A stretch of DNA of 64,000 nt from Marininema mesophilum (lineage in GTDB: Bacteria > Bacillota > Bacilli > Thermoactinomycetales > DSM-45169), in the NCBI RefSeq assembly GCF_900106775.1, contig NZ_FNNQ01000009.1, forward strand, positions 1-64,000, given 5' to 3'. A program made the translations under genes and the position numbers. Shown piece after piece: positions 17,087-26,289 of this stretch (the first letter of the stretch is position 1; the number at the start of each line of letters is the position of its first letter). The notes under the pieces are model-generated. The model had not been told where the DNA came from. It saw only the letters and a list, made by a program, of their open reading frames with translations, and did not search any database.

Positions 17087-17608
17087 TCATTTTTCCATCA
17101 ATTCGGGCATGTCTAGCACTGTCGAGATGTTGCACAGCATCCCCCGTGCCAGAAACAGCATCGTCCGCTCCTTAGAGTTCGGAATGCCAGCATCGCGAAA
17201 GGCGTCCAAGACGATACGACGAACTTCCTCGAATCCTTTGCGCATTTCTTCCCGGATTGAGTTTTCCTGAATCGTCTGCGCCTGCATTTGAAGTAGTATT
17301 TCATTCTGATAAGAGTCCAATATTTCATCATATGCTCGAATAAGGTCAGACTCCAGTTGTTCAGACAATGAGGACTCCATGACTTTACGGAAAGAATCTA
17401 TCACTCGTGTCCAAGATACCTCCAGCGCCGCGAGTAATAAAGCTTCTTTTGAAGAAAAAAAACGAAAGATATACGGCTGCGATATTTTGGCCCGTTGTGC
17501 GACTTGTGCCGTCGTTGCCCTATAGTACCCAATCTCTGCAAATACCTCAATCGCCGCAGAGATTATCTCCGCTTTGCGATTAACTGAGGTTGTATCAGAT
17601 TTTCCCAT
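17087..17608 (-). CDS. TetR/AcrR family transcriptional regulator
   Basis: A 173-residue repressor. The N-terminal HTH reads RKAEIISAAIEVFAEIGYYRATTAQVAQRAKISQPYIFRFFSSKEALLLAALE, the standard TetR DNA-binding domain; the C-terminal ligand domain is not diagnostic. Start at 17608 (AGGGGA 9 bases upstream) is preferred to TTG at 17629. A copy of its probable operator is just before the gene (autoregulation) and two more lie before the SDR gene downstream. The ligand is unknown. Confidence 0.88.
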   Translation of the reverse strand: MGKSDTTSVNRKAEIISAAIEVFAEIGYYRATTAQVAQRAKISQPYIFRFFSSKEALLLAALEVSWTRVIDSFRKVMESSLSEQLESDLIRAYDEILDSYQNEILLQMQAQTIQENSIREEMRKGFEEVRRIVLDAFRDAGIPNSKERTMLFLARGMLCNISTVLDMPELMEK

Positions 17609-17633
17609 CGGATTGCTTCCCCTTTTCAAGTTA

Positions 17634-17649
17634 GTGATTCATCAATTAC
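17634..17649 (-). promoter_or_regulatory. Third TetR operator copy, before tetR
   Basis: GTGATTCATCAATTAC differs at two positions from the palindrome GTGATTGATCAATCAC found twice before the SDR gene. Its position between the AT-rich promoter region and the start codon suggests autorepression. Confidence 0.7.
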
Positions 17650-17692
17650 TTCTCTATTATATACTAATTAATTCGTCAATGATACGGTGAGT

Positions 17693-17752
17693 AAAAAAAG
17701 ACCCCATATAGGGGTAAAAGAATACCGCGGGTCCTAATATGGCTCTTTTTTT
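17693..17752. terminator. Terminator between PRC-barrel gene and tetR promoter
   Basis: An A-run and CCATAT at one end pair with ATATGG and a T-run at the other, giving a long imperfect hairpin with T-tracts in both directions, right after the PRC-barrel stop codon. Confidence 0.6.
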
Positions 17753-17755
17753 CCA

Positions 17756-18514
17756 TTATTGCGGTCTACCATAGTAGTCATAACGATCCCCGTTTACCGG
17801 GTCACTTGGGTCAAACTCAGGAGACCCCTTCACATTATCTTTCACAAGGTCTACATGGATATGGGCATCTGCGGAATTCACCCTTTGAATCGAGGATTTC
17901 TCAATCATTACCTTTTTACTCGATAGCCAGTTACCCGCATCTGCCACAAGGTAATGGACACTCCAACTGTGATCATCGATGATGAAGTCATTAACCTGCC
18001 CAAGTTCTCCATCATGGGTTTTTAGCGTATACCCGATTAATGCCCGTAACGATAAGAGCCTGGAATCATCCAATCCGTTCTCCATATGATCGAAATCATT
18101 GGGAGGGGATGAACGATTTTCCCTTTCAACACTATAGGTTGAGGAGAGTAACTCCCCTGGGATCATCCCACCACCCCATAATCCGGCACCTCCCCAATAA
18201 GTTGGCCAACCATAGTGTCTATGGAGATCTGTTTCTGTACGACGTGAAAGAGGCTGATCTGCATCTACCTCTGGACTATTCTTCACCTGCTCTTCCGACA
18301 AGGAAAGGATGACTTGTTGTTGCTCCCAATCCACCTTATCAATAGCAATTGGAGAAATCAGAACACGTTGACGACTAAAGAGAGTTCCCACATCCACCAC
18401 TAAGTAACGCAGGGTCCATTTCTCATCATCCATCCAAAACCCATCTACCTTACCAATTTCGCCATCTACAGCGGATACAGTGGTTCCTTCAATCCCCTTC
18501 GCACTGACCAACAA
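17756..18514 (-). CDS. Double PRC-barrel domain protein
   Basis: A 252-residue protein with two PRC-barrel-like domains. The first is about 1-75 (VSAVDGEIGKVDGFWMDDEKWTLRYLVVD), the second about 145-225 (LKTHDGELGQVNDFIIDDHSWSVHYLVAD), separated by a Trp/Gly-rich linker HYGWPTYWGGAGLWGG. PRC barrels are small beta-barrels found in photosynthetic reaction-centre H subunits, RimM and many stress-related small proteins; they often sit at membranes or bind RNA. Function here is unknown. The start is likely TTG at 18514, since GGAGG lies 8 bases before it inside the longer frame that begins at 18535. Monocistronic. Confidence 0.82.
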   Translation of the reverse strand: MLVSAKGIEGTTVSAVDGEIGKVDGFWMDDEKWTLRYLVVDVGTLFSRQRVLISPIAIDKVDWEQQQVILSLSEEQVKNSPEVDADQPLSRRTETDLHRHYGWPTYWGGAGLWGGGMIPGELLSSTYSVERENRSSPPNDFDHMENGLDDSRLLSLRALIGYTLKTHDGELGQVNDFIIDDHSWSVHYLVADAGNWLSSKKVMIEKSSIQRVNSADAHIHVDLVKDNVKGSPEFDPSDPVNGDRYDYYGRPQ

Positions 18515-18685
18515 GGTCTTCTCCTCCTTTTTCATCGATAGTTTCTGTTGTTATAGATTGTTTTCCCTTTCAAATATTTTGCAAACATTTAATCTTTTTA
18601 TCATCAACAATTTATCACAGAAAATAAAAAGGTCCCAATCCCTCGATACAAATAAGAGCCTATAACGAATACATATCCGGTCCCT

Positions 18686-19243
18686 TCACCAAGGTAGAAA
18701 CCGTCTTTTTTTACCCATCACTTCTTCATAAGGGATCGCTTCTGCTAATGCTTTCTCCTCAATAGGGATTCGCAGAGTAAGCAGCACCCATGCGTTAAGT
18801 AAGCTAATCCCAAGTGCTGTCCACCATGCGTTAAAAATAAGGGGTAGGATAAATAATTCGAGTATGACCACTAAATAGTTTGGATGGCGAAGATAGCGAT
18901 AGGGTCCCCTGAGTACGGGATGATGACCGGGAATAACAAAAATTCGGATGTTCCAGTACCGTCCAAGCGAAAATAAACACCAGATACGAAACACCTGAAC
19001 GATCAGAAAGGCAGTCAAGGGAATGGTCCACCAATCTGGCGCAGTGCCGCCTCTTACTTCTGTTTCGATTAGTAGACAAAGAAAGAAGAGAAGATGGACA
19101 CCCACGATGATCGGATAATGCTCTCTTCCGACCTCATATCCTCCCTGAGCGATAGCCCAGCGAGTATTTGAGCGTGCAATGAGCAGTTCACCCACCCGTA
19201 TCAATAGGACTCCCATCCATAGCCACATCAGCCCAGACTCCAT
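18686..19243 (-). CDS. Isoprenylcysteine carboxyl methyltransferase-like membrane enzyme (YpbQ-like)
   Basis: A 185-residue membrane protein with about five hydrophobic segments. The C-terminal RHPNYLVVILEL block after GPYRYL is the SAM-binding signature of the ICMT/PEMT-like superfamily. Located 22 bases after a type III polyketide synthase gene, exactly as ypbQ follows bcsA in B. subtilis, where BcsA makes alkylpyrones and YpbQ methylates them to alkylpyrone methyl ethers. The same role is inferred here. GGGAGAG lies 8 bases before the ATG. Confidence 0.85.
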   Translation of the reverse strand: MESGLMWLWMGVLLIRVGELLIARSNTRWAIAQGGYEVGREHYPIIVGVHLLFFLCLLIETEVRGGTAPDWWTIPLTAFLIVQVFRIWCLFSLGRYWNIRIFVIPGHHPVLRGPYRYLRHPNYLVVILELFILPLIFNAWWTALGISLLNAWVLLTLRIPIEEKALAEAIPYEEVMGKKRRFLPW

Positions 19244-19265
19244 GGTGCTAACTCTCCCTTCCCCG

Positions 19266-20330
19266 TCACCATTGCAACAGCATCATTTCTGAACTAAAAC
19301 CTGGGCCAAGAGCAGTTAAAAGACCATAGTTTCCCTCTTGATGTTCTTGCCCCAACTCCTTCTCCAATACAAACAAGACGGTCACAGAGGACATATTGCC
19401 ATACTCCCCCAATACAGACCGTGAAAGTCCTAAAATATCGGGAGCAAGTCCTAAGGTTTCTTCATAGGCAGAGAGTACCTTCATCCCCCCTGGGTGGGCG
19501 ATCACCCTATCCAATCGATCGATCTCCAAACCACTCCGGGAAAGAAACCCTTCTACCGCTGGCCGAACTTCCCTGCGAACTAACGTTGGGATATCTCTGG
19601 AAAAGACCACTCGCAAACCATCATTGTCTACTTCCCATCCCATAACATCTAACGAATCCGGCCATGTGGTACTCAATGTATCAATAATCTGCGGGCAATG
19701 GATCACTTCTCGCCCAAGAGGCACTTGATCCCCGATCATCAACACGGCTGCCGCCCCATCCGCAAAAAGTGAGGTAGCCACTAAGTTACTCTTAGTTCGA
19801 TCTCCTCTACGAAAGGTGAGGCTGCATAATTCTACGGCTAACAACATCACACGACTCTCAGGAAAGGCACGGGCATATTCGTAAGCACGGGCCAGCCCTA
19901 CTGCCCCCCCTGCGCAACCTAATCCCCAGATCGGTGTGCGCTTCACATGACAGGAAAAATCGAGGCGGTGGACTAATCTCGCATCAATACTTGGAGTCGC
20001 AATTCCTGAAGTAGAGACAAAAAAGAGATGATCGATCTCTTGTGCAGTGACACCTGCTGCCGCTAAACATCGTTCTAATGCTAACTCTCCTAAATGGCAA
20101 GCGGTTTCCGTGTAAGCATCATTTCGCTCAGAAAATGGTCGCTCCTCTTCAAACCACTCCCGCGGACGTGCTAAACGCCTTGTCTGAATCGTTGAGTTTT
20201 CAAAAATTGGTAGATAACGGTCGATATCGCTAAATGTATCTCTAAATAACTCCCTTGCAAACTCTCGAGCTTCCTCCTGCATTAACGTATGTTCTGGGAC
20301 AGCTGTCCCAACAGAGACAATACGCGGCAC
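19266..20330 (-). CDS. bcsA: Type III polyketide synthase (BcsA-like, chalcone-synthase superfamily)
   Basis: A 354-residue thiolase-fold enzyme. The nucleophile Cys is in WGLGCAGGAVGLARA, the catalytic His in IAHPGG and Asn in YGNMSSVT; the end GPGFSSEM is the CHS family GFGPG-like signature. It condenses long-chain acyl-CoA starters with malonyl-CoA to alkylpyrones or alkylresorcinols. GTG at 20330 is taken as start because GGGAGG stands 7 bases before it; this gives MPRIVSVGTAVPEH, matching the family start. Coupled with the downstream methyltransferase. A weak terminator separates it from the upstream kinase gene. Confidence 0.92.
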   Translation of the reverse strand: MPRIVSVGTAVPEHTLMQEEAREFARELFRDTFSDIDRYLPIFENSTIQTRRLARPREWFEEERPFSERNDAYTETACHLGELALERCLAAAGVTAQEIDHLFFVSTSGIATPSIDARLVHRLDFSCHVKRTPIWGLGCAGGAVGLARAYEYARAFPESRVMLLAVELCSLTFRRGDRTKSNLVATSLFADGAAAVLMIGDQVPLGREVIHCPQIIDTLSTTWPDSLDVMGWEVDNDGLRVVFSRDIPTLVRREVRPAVEGFLSRSGLEIDRLDRVIAHPGGMKVLSAYEETLGLAPDILGLSRSVLGEYGNMSSVTVLFVLEKELGQEHQEGNYGLLTALGPGFSSEMMLLQW

Positions 20331-20430
20331 ATCGTTTCCTCCCACTTGGATAAAGTGTACGTCATCGATGCCTATAGCGTGTCCCTTGGATATGGAAACA
20401 TACACCAAGCTCTCTCACTGTCTTTCTAAC

Positions 20431-20455
20431 AAAAAAACCTCCATCAAGGAGATCT
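20431..20455 (-). terminator. Weak terminator after the histidine kinase gene
   Basis: Minus strand GATCTCC-TTGAT-GGAGGTT followed by a T-run. The stem is short, so read-through into the polyketide synthase gene is possible. Confidence 0.55.
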
Positions 20456-20461
20456 TTTCGT

Positions 20462-22261
20462 TTACATCGTGGTTGCTTGGATTTCCCCTGTGTCTACTCC
20501 TGTTGAAAAATCCGCATCGATGGGTAACCACATGGTAACAGCGGTCCCTTTACCCAGTTCACTATCGAAGGTTAACGTCCCGCCATGGTGATGAACGATT
20601 TGTCGCGTAACCATAAGGCCAAGTCCTGTACCTTCTTCCTTCGTCGTAAAGAAAGGATCACCCAATCGCTTTACATGCTCGGGAGCGATTCCTCTCCCTT
20701 CGTCGGTCACTGTCAGAGTAGCGCCTTCTTGATCTCCCTTTAATCGAACGTAAAGAGTTCCACCTTCATCCATCGCTTCCATCGCATTTTTCAATAAATT
20801 CATGATGGCTTGTTTCACCTGATTGGCTTCACAGCGAATTTTAGGAAGGGGCTTATCAATTTCAGTAACGATCATCAATTTATGCAGATGAGCCTGGCTC
20901 TGTAATAAAGTAAGTACATCCGTCAATAAACCTAAGGGGTCCTCTTCTGCCACTCGAATCGATTGTGGTTTCGCTAATAGAAGGAACTCTCTGGAAATAC
21001 AATCAATGCGATCGATTTCCTTCAACATAATCTCACGCACTTCATCCTTTTCAAACTGAAGCTGGACAAAGCCACGTAGAGCGGTTAAGGGATTGCGAAT
21101 TTCATGAGCAACACCTGCGGCCAACTGACCCACTATAGTGAGCTTCTCCGACTGTCTCAGCTTTTCTTCCGTCTTTTTCCGCTCACTGATATCGCGGATA
21201 ATCGTGATAAAGATCCAACTCTCGATCTTTCCCCCAAAACTATAGGAGATTTCTACGGGAACCAGTGACCCATCCTTCCTCATCATCTGTACTTCCGCAG
21301 TATCGCTCGGATAAACGATATGGGTCTCACTCCACTGCCGATCCAATTTCTCTTGATATCGTTCATGAAGGTCTTGAGGCAGAATCATGGTGAAGGTTCT
21401 ACCTACTGCTTCTTCTTCTGTATATCCGAAGATTCCCTCTGCACCGCTATTCCAAGAAAGAATCCGCCCATTACAATCGCACACAATAACCCCATCCTGA
21501 GCAGATTGAACAACAGAACCGAATTTAGTCTCCGAAAGAGCCAGCGCCTCTTCTGCTAACTTTACATCGGTAATGTCCTGAATAGTCCCCCACACTTTAC
21601 AGGGACAATCTCCACGCCCCCACTCTACTTCTCCTGTCTGGCGAACCACTCTCAGTTCCCCATCTGGACGCCAAATCCGAAATTCCAGATCAAGCCCACC
21701 ACCCATAACAGCTATATTCACCTGCATTGCTACCTTTTTTTTATCTTCAGGGTGGATGCGTGAAAACACGGTCTTCATGGGGATGGCACCATTAGGATAA
21801 TCTTCAAACCACCGTGTGATTTCCTCGGAACAAATCAGATAATCACTGTGGAAATCCCACTCCCAATTACCAAATTGAGCCAAACGAGCTGCTTGTACCC
21901 GTGCTCGTTCGCTACTTCCCTTCGCTTTAATCGCCTTCACTTCACAGGTAACCTCCCGCAGAGTTACTAATGTCCCACGGGTTGCATCTTTTTCATCTGT
22001 GGTTTGCGTCCCCTCCACCCAACGTAGGGTGCCATCTGGGCGGTGAATCGGTACCGGCTCTATTAAATAACCACCTGGGAGCAATTCATCCACCCGCATG
22101 CCACCCAACTCTTCGCGACCAAAAAAACCCATTGCTGCCCGATTTGCATATAAAATGATTCCCTCTGAACTAACCCAAAGAACTCCTTCTGACAACTGCT
22201 GCAAAAAACGCCTACCCTGGGTCAGTAAGAACTCTTCTTCGATGTACAACCCGGGTTTCAT
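20462..22261 (-). CDS. Multi-PAS sensor histidine kinase (sporulation-kinase-like, soluble)
   Basis: A 599-residue kinase without membrane segments. Three PAS-type sensor domains are estimated at 20-110, 120-235 and 245-365 (e.g. AQDGVIVCDCNGRILSWNSG). Then comes the HisKA region with H-box AAGVAHEIRNPLTALRGF, an N-box NLLKNAMEAM, G1 DEGRGIAPEHV, F/G2 FFTTKEEGTGLGL and HHHGG. Domain order resembles the soluble sporulation kinases KinA/KinE that feed the Spo0F/Spo0A phosphorelay. No response regulator is adjacent, which fits an orphan phosphorelay kinase. Start at 22261 is supported by GGGGGG 7 bases upstream. It lies 41 bases downstream of coaA and is probably co-transcribed with it. Signal unknown. 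Confidence 0.88.
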   Translation of the reverse strand: MKPGLYIEEEFLLTQGRRFLQQLSEGVLWVSSEGIILYANRAAMGFFGREELGGMRVDELLPGGYLIEPVPIHRPDGTLRWVEGTQTTDEKDATRGTLVTLREVTCEVKAIKAKGSSERARVQAARLAQFGNWEWDFHSDYLICSEEITRWFEDYPNGAIPMKTVFSRIHPEDKKKVAMQVNIAVMGGGLDLEFRIWRPDGELRVVRQTGEVEWGRGDCPCKVWGTIQDITDVKLAEEALALSETKFGSVVQSAQDGVIVCDCNGRILSWNSGAEGIFGYTEEEAVGRTFTMILPQDLHERYQEKLDRQWSETHIVYPSDTAEVQMMRKDGSLVPVEISYSFGGKIESWIFITIIRDISERKKTEEKLRQSEKLTIVGQLAAGVAHEIRNPLTALRGFVQLQFEKDEVREIMLKEIDRIDCISREFLLLAKPQSIRVAEEDPLGLLTDVLTLLQSQAHLHKLMIVTEIDKPLPKIRCEANQVKQAIMNLLKNAMEAMDEGGTLYVRLKGDQEGATLTVTDEGRGIAPEHVKRLGDPFFTTKEEGTGLGLMVTRQIVHHHGGTLTFDSELGKGTAVTMWLPIDADFSTGVDTGEIQATTM

Positions 22262-22302
22262 CGCATACCCCCCTGGCACAAAAGCTCTTTTTATAATATT
22301 TA

Positions 22303-23250
22303 TCACAATTTACGCAGTTTTACGCGTTCGATCACATGATCTGCTCCTTTTTCCAAGATGAGCCGTGCTCGATTTTTTGTTGGTAAAATATTTTCTTCTA
22401 AATTGGGTAGGTTGATTTCCTGCCAGATGCGAGTGGCTACCTCTACTGCTTCGGAGTCGGATAAATCAGCATATCGCCGAAAATAAGAACGAGGATCCTT
22501 AAAAGCGGTTTTCCGCAGGATATGAAATCGTTCCACATACCACCGTGCAATCTCCTCCTTTGGTGCATCCACATAAATAGAAAAATCGAGAAAATCGGAT
22601 ACAAAAAGAGAAGCACGCTCTTGCCCTTCTACATCCAAACTTTGTAGGATGTTTAACCCTTCTACGATTACAATATCCGGTTGACGGACCACTTTCTTTT
22701 CATCATGCAGAATATCATAAGTGAGGTGGGAATATACAGGAGCAGTGACCACAGGGCTTCCAGATTTTACGTTTGAAAGAAAGCGAAGGAGTTTTTGACG
22801 ATCAAAACTCTCAGGAAAACCCTTGCGGTGCATAATGCCTCGCTCTTCCAATACAGCATTAGGATATAAAAAACCATCCGTAGTAACCAATTCCACATAA
22901 GGATGATCTGGCCAACGACTTAATAATGCTTGTAGGACACGGGCCGTCGTACTTTTTCCTACAGCGACACTTCCTGATACTCCAATCAAAAAAGGAACCT
23001 GAGGGCTAATATCACCTAAAAAAAGTCGGGTAGCCCGATAGGTGTCTTGATTCTGTGCGAATAACACATTTAATAAGCGAGATAAAGGCAAATAAAAGTC
23101 CGAAACTTCCTCGAGGGATATCTTTTCATTGATTCCCCGTAATTTCTCTAAATCCTTTTCGTCTAAGGTTAGAGGCACCGATTCACGCAACGACTTCCAT
23201 TCATCACATCCGAAGGTGAGATACGGTGAAAATGGTGAGTAGGCAGGCAT
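22303..23250 (-). CDS. coaA: Type I pantothenate kinase
   Basis: A 315-residue kinase with P-loop GVSGSVAVGKSTTARVLQ (about 99-116), the TTDGFLYPN motif, RKGFPESFD, and FSIYVDA; length and motifs match prokaryotic type I CoaA. It phosphorylates pantothenate in the first step of CoA synthesis, cytosolic, usually feedback-inhibited by CoA. GAGGAG is well placed before the ATG. First gene of a leftward cluster followed by a PAS kinase and the type III polyketide synthase pair, which uses CoA thioesters; whether that link is functional is inference. Confidence 0.95.
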   Translation of the reverse strand: MPAYSPFSPYLTFGCDEWKSLRESVPLTLDEKDLEKLRGINEKISLEEVSDFYLPLSRLLNVLFAQNQDTYRATRLFLGDISPQVPFLIGVSGSVAVGKSTTARVLQALLSRWPDHPYVELVTTDGFLYPNAVLEERGIMHRKGFPESFDRQKLLRFLSNVKSGSPVVTAPVYSHLTYDILHDEKKVVRQPDIVIVEGLNILQSLDVEGQERASLFVSDFLDFSIYVDAPKEEIARWYVERFHILRKTAFKDPRSYFRRYADLSDSEAVEVATRIWQEINLPNLEENILPTKNRARLILEKGADHVIERVKLRKL

Positions 23251-23419
23251 ACCATCGTCTCCTCGTCAGTGCATTCCATGACGGCCTCGCCGTCTATTGC
23301 TCCTCGTATTCTACCATTACTTATGTCATTATAGGAAACTATCCTGATTTCACTACCAACGACGTAAATTTAACGCTCAGGAGTGATAAAATCAACCAGA
23401 TAAATAAAGGGTTCTGACA

Positions 23420-23470
23420 TTGGCTCAAAAAAACGGACGTCTCATGAAGACGCCCGTTTTTTTGAGCCAA
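23420..23470. terminator. Strong bidirectional hairpin terminator
   Basis: A near-perfect 51-base palindrome: TTGGCTC and an A-run, then ACGG-CGTCT / AGACG-CCGT and a T-run with GAGCCAA. It separates the coaA region from the small gene at 23536. Confidence 0.75.
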
Positions 23471-23535
23471 CCTCTTGCCCATCCTCTACGCTACATATTA
23501 TAAATCCATAGTAGTCACCTTTCTCTCAATCATGC

Positions 23536-23844
23536 TCATCCAATTAATCGAATCATTATTTTTCCGCCACCCTTTTGGTAGCACATCACATGATTTTGAC
23601 CAGTTGGCCAACATATCTCCGCATCATGAAAAGGGTCCGCTGTTCCATTTAAATGGGTCTGGGTATCATTGAGCACTTCATCTAACGAACGACTAAACTC
23701 TGTATCCGCCAGAGAATGTCCATTAATCGTCTGCATCCCGATTCGGGTCATCTCCTGATAACATTCCCGCACTCGATTAGTCAGATCATCCATCAATGCT
23801 TGATCAATACTAGACAATTGAAACTGCTCCTGATTTCCCTGCAT
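23536..23844 (-). CDS. Hypothetical small protein
   Basis: A 102-residue protein not recognised. A helical N-terminal half (SSIDQALMDDLTNRVRECYQEMTRIG) is followed by a short C-terminal strand region with three Cys/His-containing stretches (HDAEICWPTGQNHVMCYQ). No signal peptide or membrane segment. A strong RBS, AAGGGGGG, stands 5 bases before the ATG, so translation is likely. It faces away from clpE and shares the divergent region with the CtsR boxes. Confidence 0.65.
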   Translation of the reverse strand: MQGNQEQFQLSSIDQALMDDLTNRVRECYQEMTRIGMQTINGHSLADTEFSRSLDEVLNDTQTHLNGTADPFHDAEICWPTGQNHVMCYQKGGGKIMIRLIG

Positions 23845-23929
23845 GGTATCCCCCCTTGCTCCCAGGATGTCACCATCCTTCTCTCTTTATTCAACCACCC
23901 CACTGGTTCATTTTTTTATTAAAAAGGTC

Positions 23930-23985
23930 TTGAAAGTCAAAGAAGGTCAGAGTATAATGTCGTACAAAGGTCAAGGTTAGTCAAA
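23930..23985 (+). promoter_or_regulatory. clpE promoter with two CtsR operators
   Basis: TTGAAA (23930-23935), 17-base spacer, TATAAT (23953-23958). CtsR heptad direct repeats fill the region: AGTCAAA-GAA-GGTCAGA (23935-23951), lying in the spacer, and GGTCAAG-GTT-AGTCAAA (23969-23985), downstream of the start of transcription. Both fit the CtsR consensus RGTCAAA-N3-RGTCAAA. Heat or protein-stress control by CtsR is a strong inference. Confidence 0.9.
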
Positions 23986-24022
23986 GTCAATGATATGTCA
24001 TCCATTGTAGGAGGTATGTCAC

Positions 24023-26179
24023 ATGCAATGCCAACACTGTAAACAACATCAAGCAACAGTAGACCTTCATCTTCAAGTGAATGGTCAAAAGAAACACTTA
24101 TTCCTTTGTCAGGAATGCTATAACCAAGTTAAAAATCAATTAACCTTTCCCGCTGGTTTCCCTGGCGGTCACCCTTTCCAAGATTTTATCCAATCATTCA
24201 CAGGACACCAACCCAACTCTGAATCGACTTCTAATTACAATAAACAAAAACAATCCACAGGTGGCCATGGCGGAGGCCTCCTTGATCAATTAGGCAAAAA
24301 CCTTAACCAGGCTGCTTCAAGTGGCTTAATTGACCCTGTTGTTGGTCGCGATCAAGAGGTGGATCGTGTTATTGAAACCCTGAATCGACGGAATAAAAAT
24401 AACCCTGTCCTAATCGGTGAGCCTGGTGTTGGGAAGACAGCAATCGCTGAGGGATTAGCCCTGCGAATCACCCAGGGACAAGTTCCTCAGAAGCTAAAAG
24501 ATAAACAAATTTACCTATTAGACGTTGCATCCCTAGTGGCTAATACCGGCATCCGGGGGCAATTTGAGGAACGTATGAAACAATTAATTACCGAACTACA
24601 AGAACGTCAGCAAATTATCCTTTTTATCGATGAAATTCATCAATTGGTAGGCGCAGGCTCTGCCGAAGGCTCCCAGGATGCTGGCAACATCTTAAAACCT
24701 GCCCTCGCCCGCGGAGAACTTCAAGTGATTGGAGCCACTACCTTAAAAGAATATCGTCAAATCGAAAAGGATGCTGCTCTAGAACGTCGTTTTCAACCGG
24801 TGATGGTCAATGAACCTTCTATAGAAGAAGCGATTCGTATTTTACAAGGACTGCGCAAGAACTATGAAGATTACCATAGCGTGGCATACACAGAGGATGC
24901 CATTCGTGCCAGTGTTCAACTCTCCCACCGCTATATCCAGGATCGCTTCCTTCCTGATAAGGCGATTGACCTAATGGACGAAGCAGGTTCCAAAATCAAT
25001 CTTACAAGTGTAACGGATAGTGGTGCTGAATTACGTGAACAACTGACTCAGATCACTGCTGAAAAGGAAGTTGCGACCCAGCGAGAGGAGTATGAACGTG
25101 CTGGACAACTTCGCGATGAAGAACGTAAGCTGGAGGAACAATTAGAGGCTATAGCGGACCAAACCCAGCGTCCCGTCGTAGATGCTGAGACAATTCAACA
25201 CCTCGTTGAATTAAAAACAGGCATCCCTGTTCGTCGACTGCAAAAAGATGAACAAAATAAAATGAAGGGTCTTGCTGAACAGTTAAACGCCCAGGTCATT
25301 GGACAAACAGATGCTGTAGAAAAAGTAGCTAAAGCCATCCGGCGCAATCGAACCGGCCTACGCAAAGGCTCTCGTCCTATCGGCTCCTTCCTCTTCGTGG
25401 GCCCGACAGGTGTAGGGAAAACGGAATTGGCCAAAACCCTAGCCCAAGAACTTTTTGGAGATACAGATGCCATGATTCGCTTGGATATGAGTGAATTCAT
25501 GGAGAAGCATACCGTCTCCAAACTTATCGGGTCGCCCCCAGGATATGTGGGCCATGAGGAAGCTGGACAATTAACCGAACGTGTACGTCGCAATCCCTAC
25601 AGCATTCTATTATTGGATGAAATCGAAAAGGCCCATCCTGATGTCCAACATCTCTTCCTACAGATCATGGAGGATGGCCGTCTCACAGATAGTCAAGGGC
25701 GTACCGTTAGTTTCCGTGATACCCTCATAATCATGACCAGTAATGCTGGAGTAGGCATGAAACCTAAAATGTCCATCGGTTTTGGCAACAGTCCTACTGA
25801 AGAAAAACCAACGGAAATTCTAGAAAGCCTTGCTGACTATTTCCGTCCCGAGTTTCTCAATCGACTGGATGGGATTATCTCATTCCGATCCCTATCTCAA
25901 AAAGACTTACTCCGTATCGTCGATCTAATGCTTCATGATGTAATAGAGGTCGCAGAGGAACAGGGAATTAACCTTACTGTTACAGATTCAGCCAAACTGA
26001 AATTGGCCGAACTGGGATATCACCCTGCCTTTGGCGCACGACCCCTACGTCGTGTCATCGAAGAACACGTGGAGGATGGTATCGCTGATCACATGCTCGA
26101 TAATGATGACGTAACTTCCATCCTTATCGATGCAAGTGATGAGAAACTAACGATCATGGCGAATGTAACCAGTGCCTAA
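24023..26179 (+). CDS. clpE: ATP-dependent Clp protease ATPase subunit ClpE
   Basis: A 718-residue Hsp100 protein. The N-terminal zinc finger CQHC (3-6) and CQEC (29-32) is the hallmark that separates ClpE from ClpC. A Gly-rich linker leads to AAA domain 1 (GEPGVGKT, ILFIDEIHQLVGAG), a UVR-type coiled segment (TQREEYERAGQLRDEERKLEEQ), and AAA domain 2 (GPTGVGKTELAKTLAQELFG, LLLDEIEKAHPD). It unfolds substrates for ClpP under heat stress and helps inactivate CtsR. GGAGG lies 9 bases before the ATG. The two CtsR boxes upstream give feedback control. Confidence 0.96.
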   Translation: MQCQHCKQHQATVDLHLQVNGQKKHLFLCQECYNQVKNQLTFPAGFPGGHPFQDFIQSFTGHQPNSESTSNYNKQKQSTGGHGGGLLDQLGKNLNQAASSGLIDPVVGRDQEVDRVIETLNRRNKNNPVLIGEPGVGKTAIAEGLALRITQGQVPQKLKDKQIYLLDVASLVANTGIRGQFEERMKQLITELQERQQIILFIDEIHQLVGAGSAEGSQDAGNILKPALARGELQVIGATTLKEYRQIEKDAALERRFQPVMVNEPSIEEAIRILQGLRKNYEDYHSVAYTEDAIRASVQLSHRYIQDRFLPDKAIDLMDEAGSKINLTSVTDSGAELREQLTQITAEKEVATQREEYERAGQLRDEERKLEEQLEAIADQTQRPVVDAETIQHLVELKTGIPVRRLQKDEQNKMKGLAEQLNAQVIGQTDAVEKVAKAIRRNRTGLRKGSRPIGSFLFVGPTGVGKTELAKTLAQELFGDTDAMIRLDMSEFMEKHTVSKLIGSPPGYVGHEEAGQLTERVRRNPYSILLLDEIEKAHPDVQHLFLQIMEDGRLTDSQGRTVSFRDTLIIMTSNAGVGMKPKMSIGFGNSPTEEKPTEILESLADYFRPEFLNRLDGIISFRSLSQKDLLRIVDLMLHDVIEVAEEQGINLTVTDSAKLKLAELGYHPAFGARPLRRVIEEHVEDGIADHMLDNDDVTSILIDASDEKLTIMANVTSA

Positions 26180-26228
26180 GGTTCATGCAAAATAAGCCGT
26201 CGAATCTATGATGGCTCCTTCGATAGCT

Positions 26229-26272
26229 AGAGTGTGGAGAAACTGCGTTTGATAACTCCGCACTCTTTTTTT
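26229..26272 (+). terminator. clpE terminator
   Basis: AGAGTGTGGAG…CTCCGCACTCT stem followed by seven T, about 50 bases after the stop. Confidence 0.85.
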
Positions 26273-26289
26273 GTGGTCATTTCCAAAAA

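Noticed and set aside
25195..25593. 132-residue open frame opposite clpE
   Set aside because: Antisense shadow of a conserved ATPase region.
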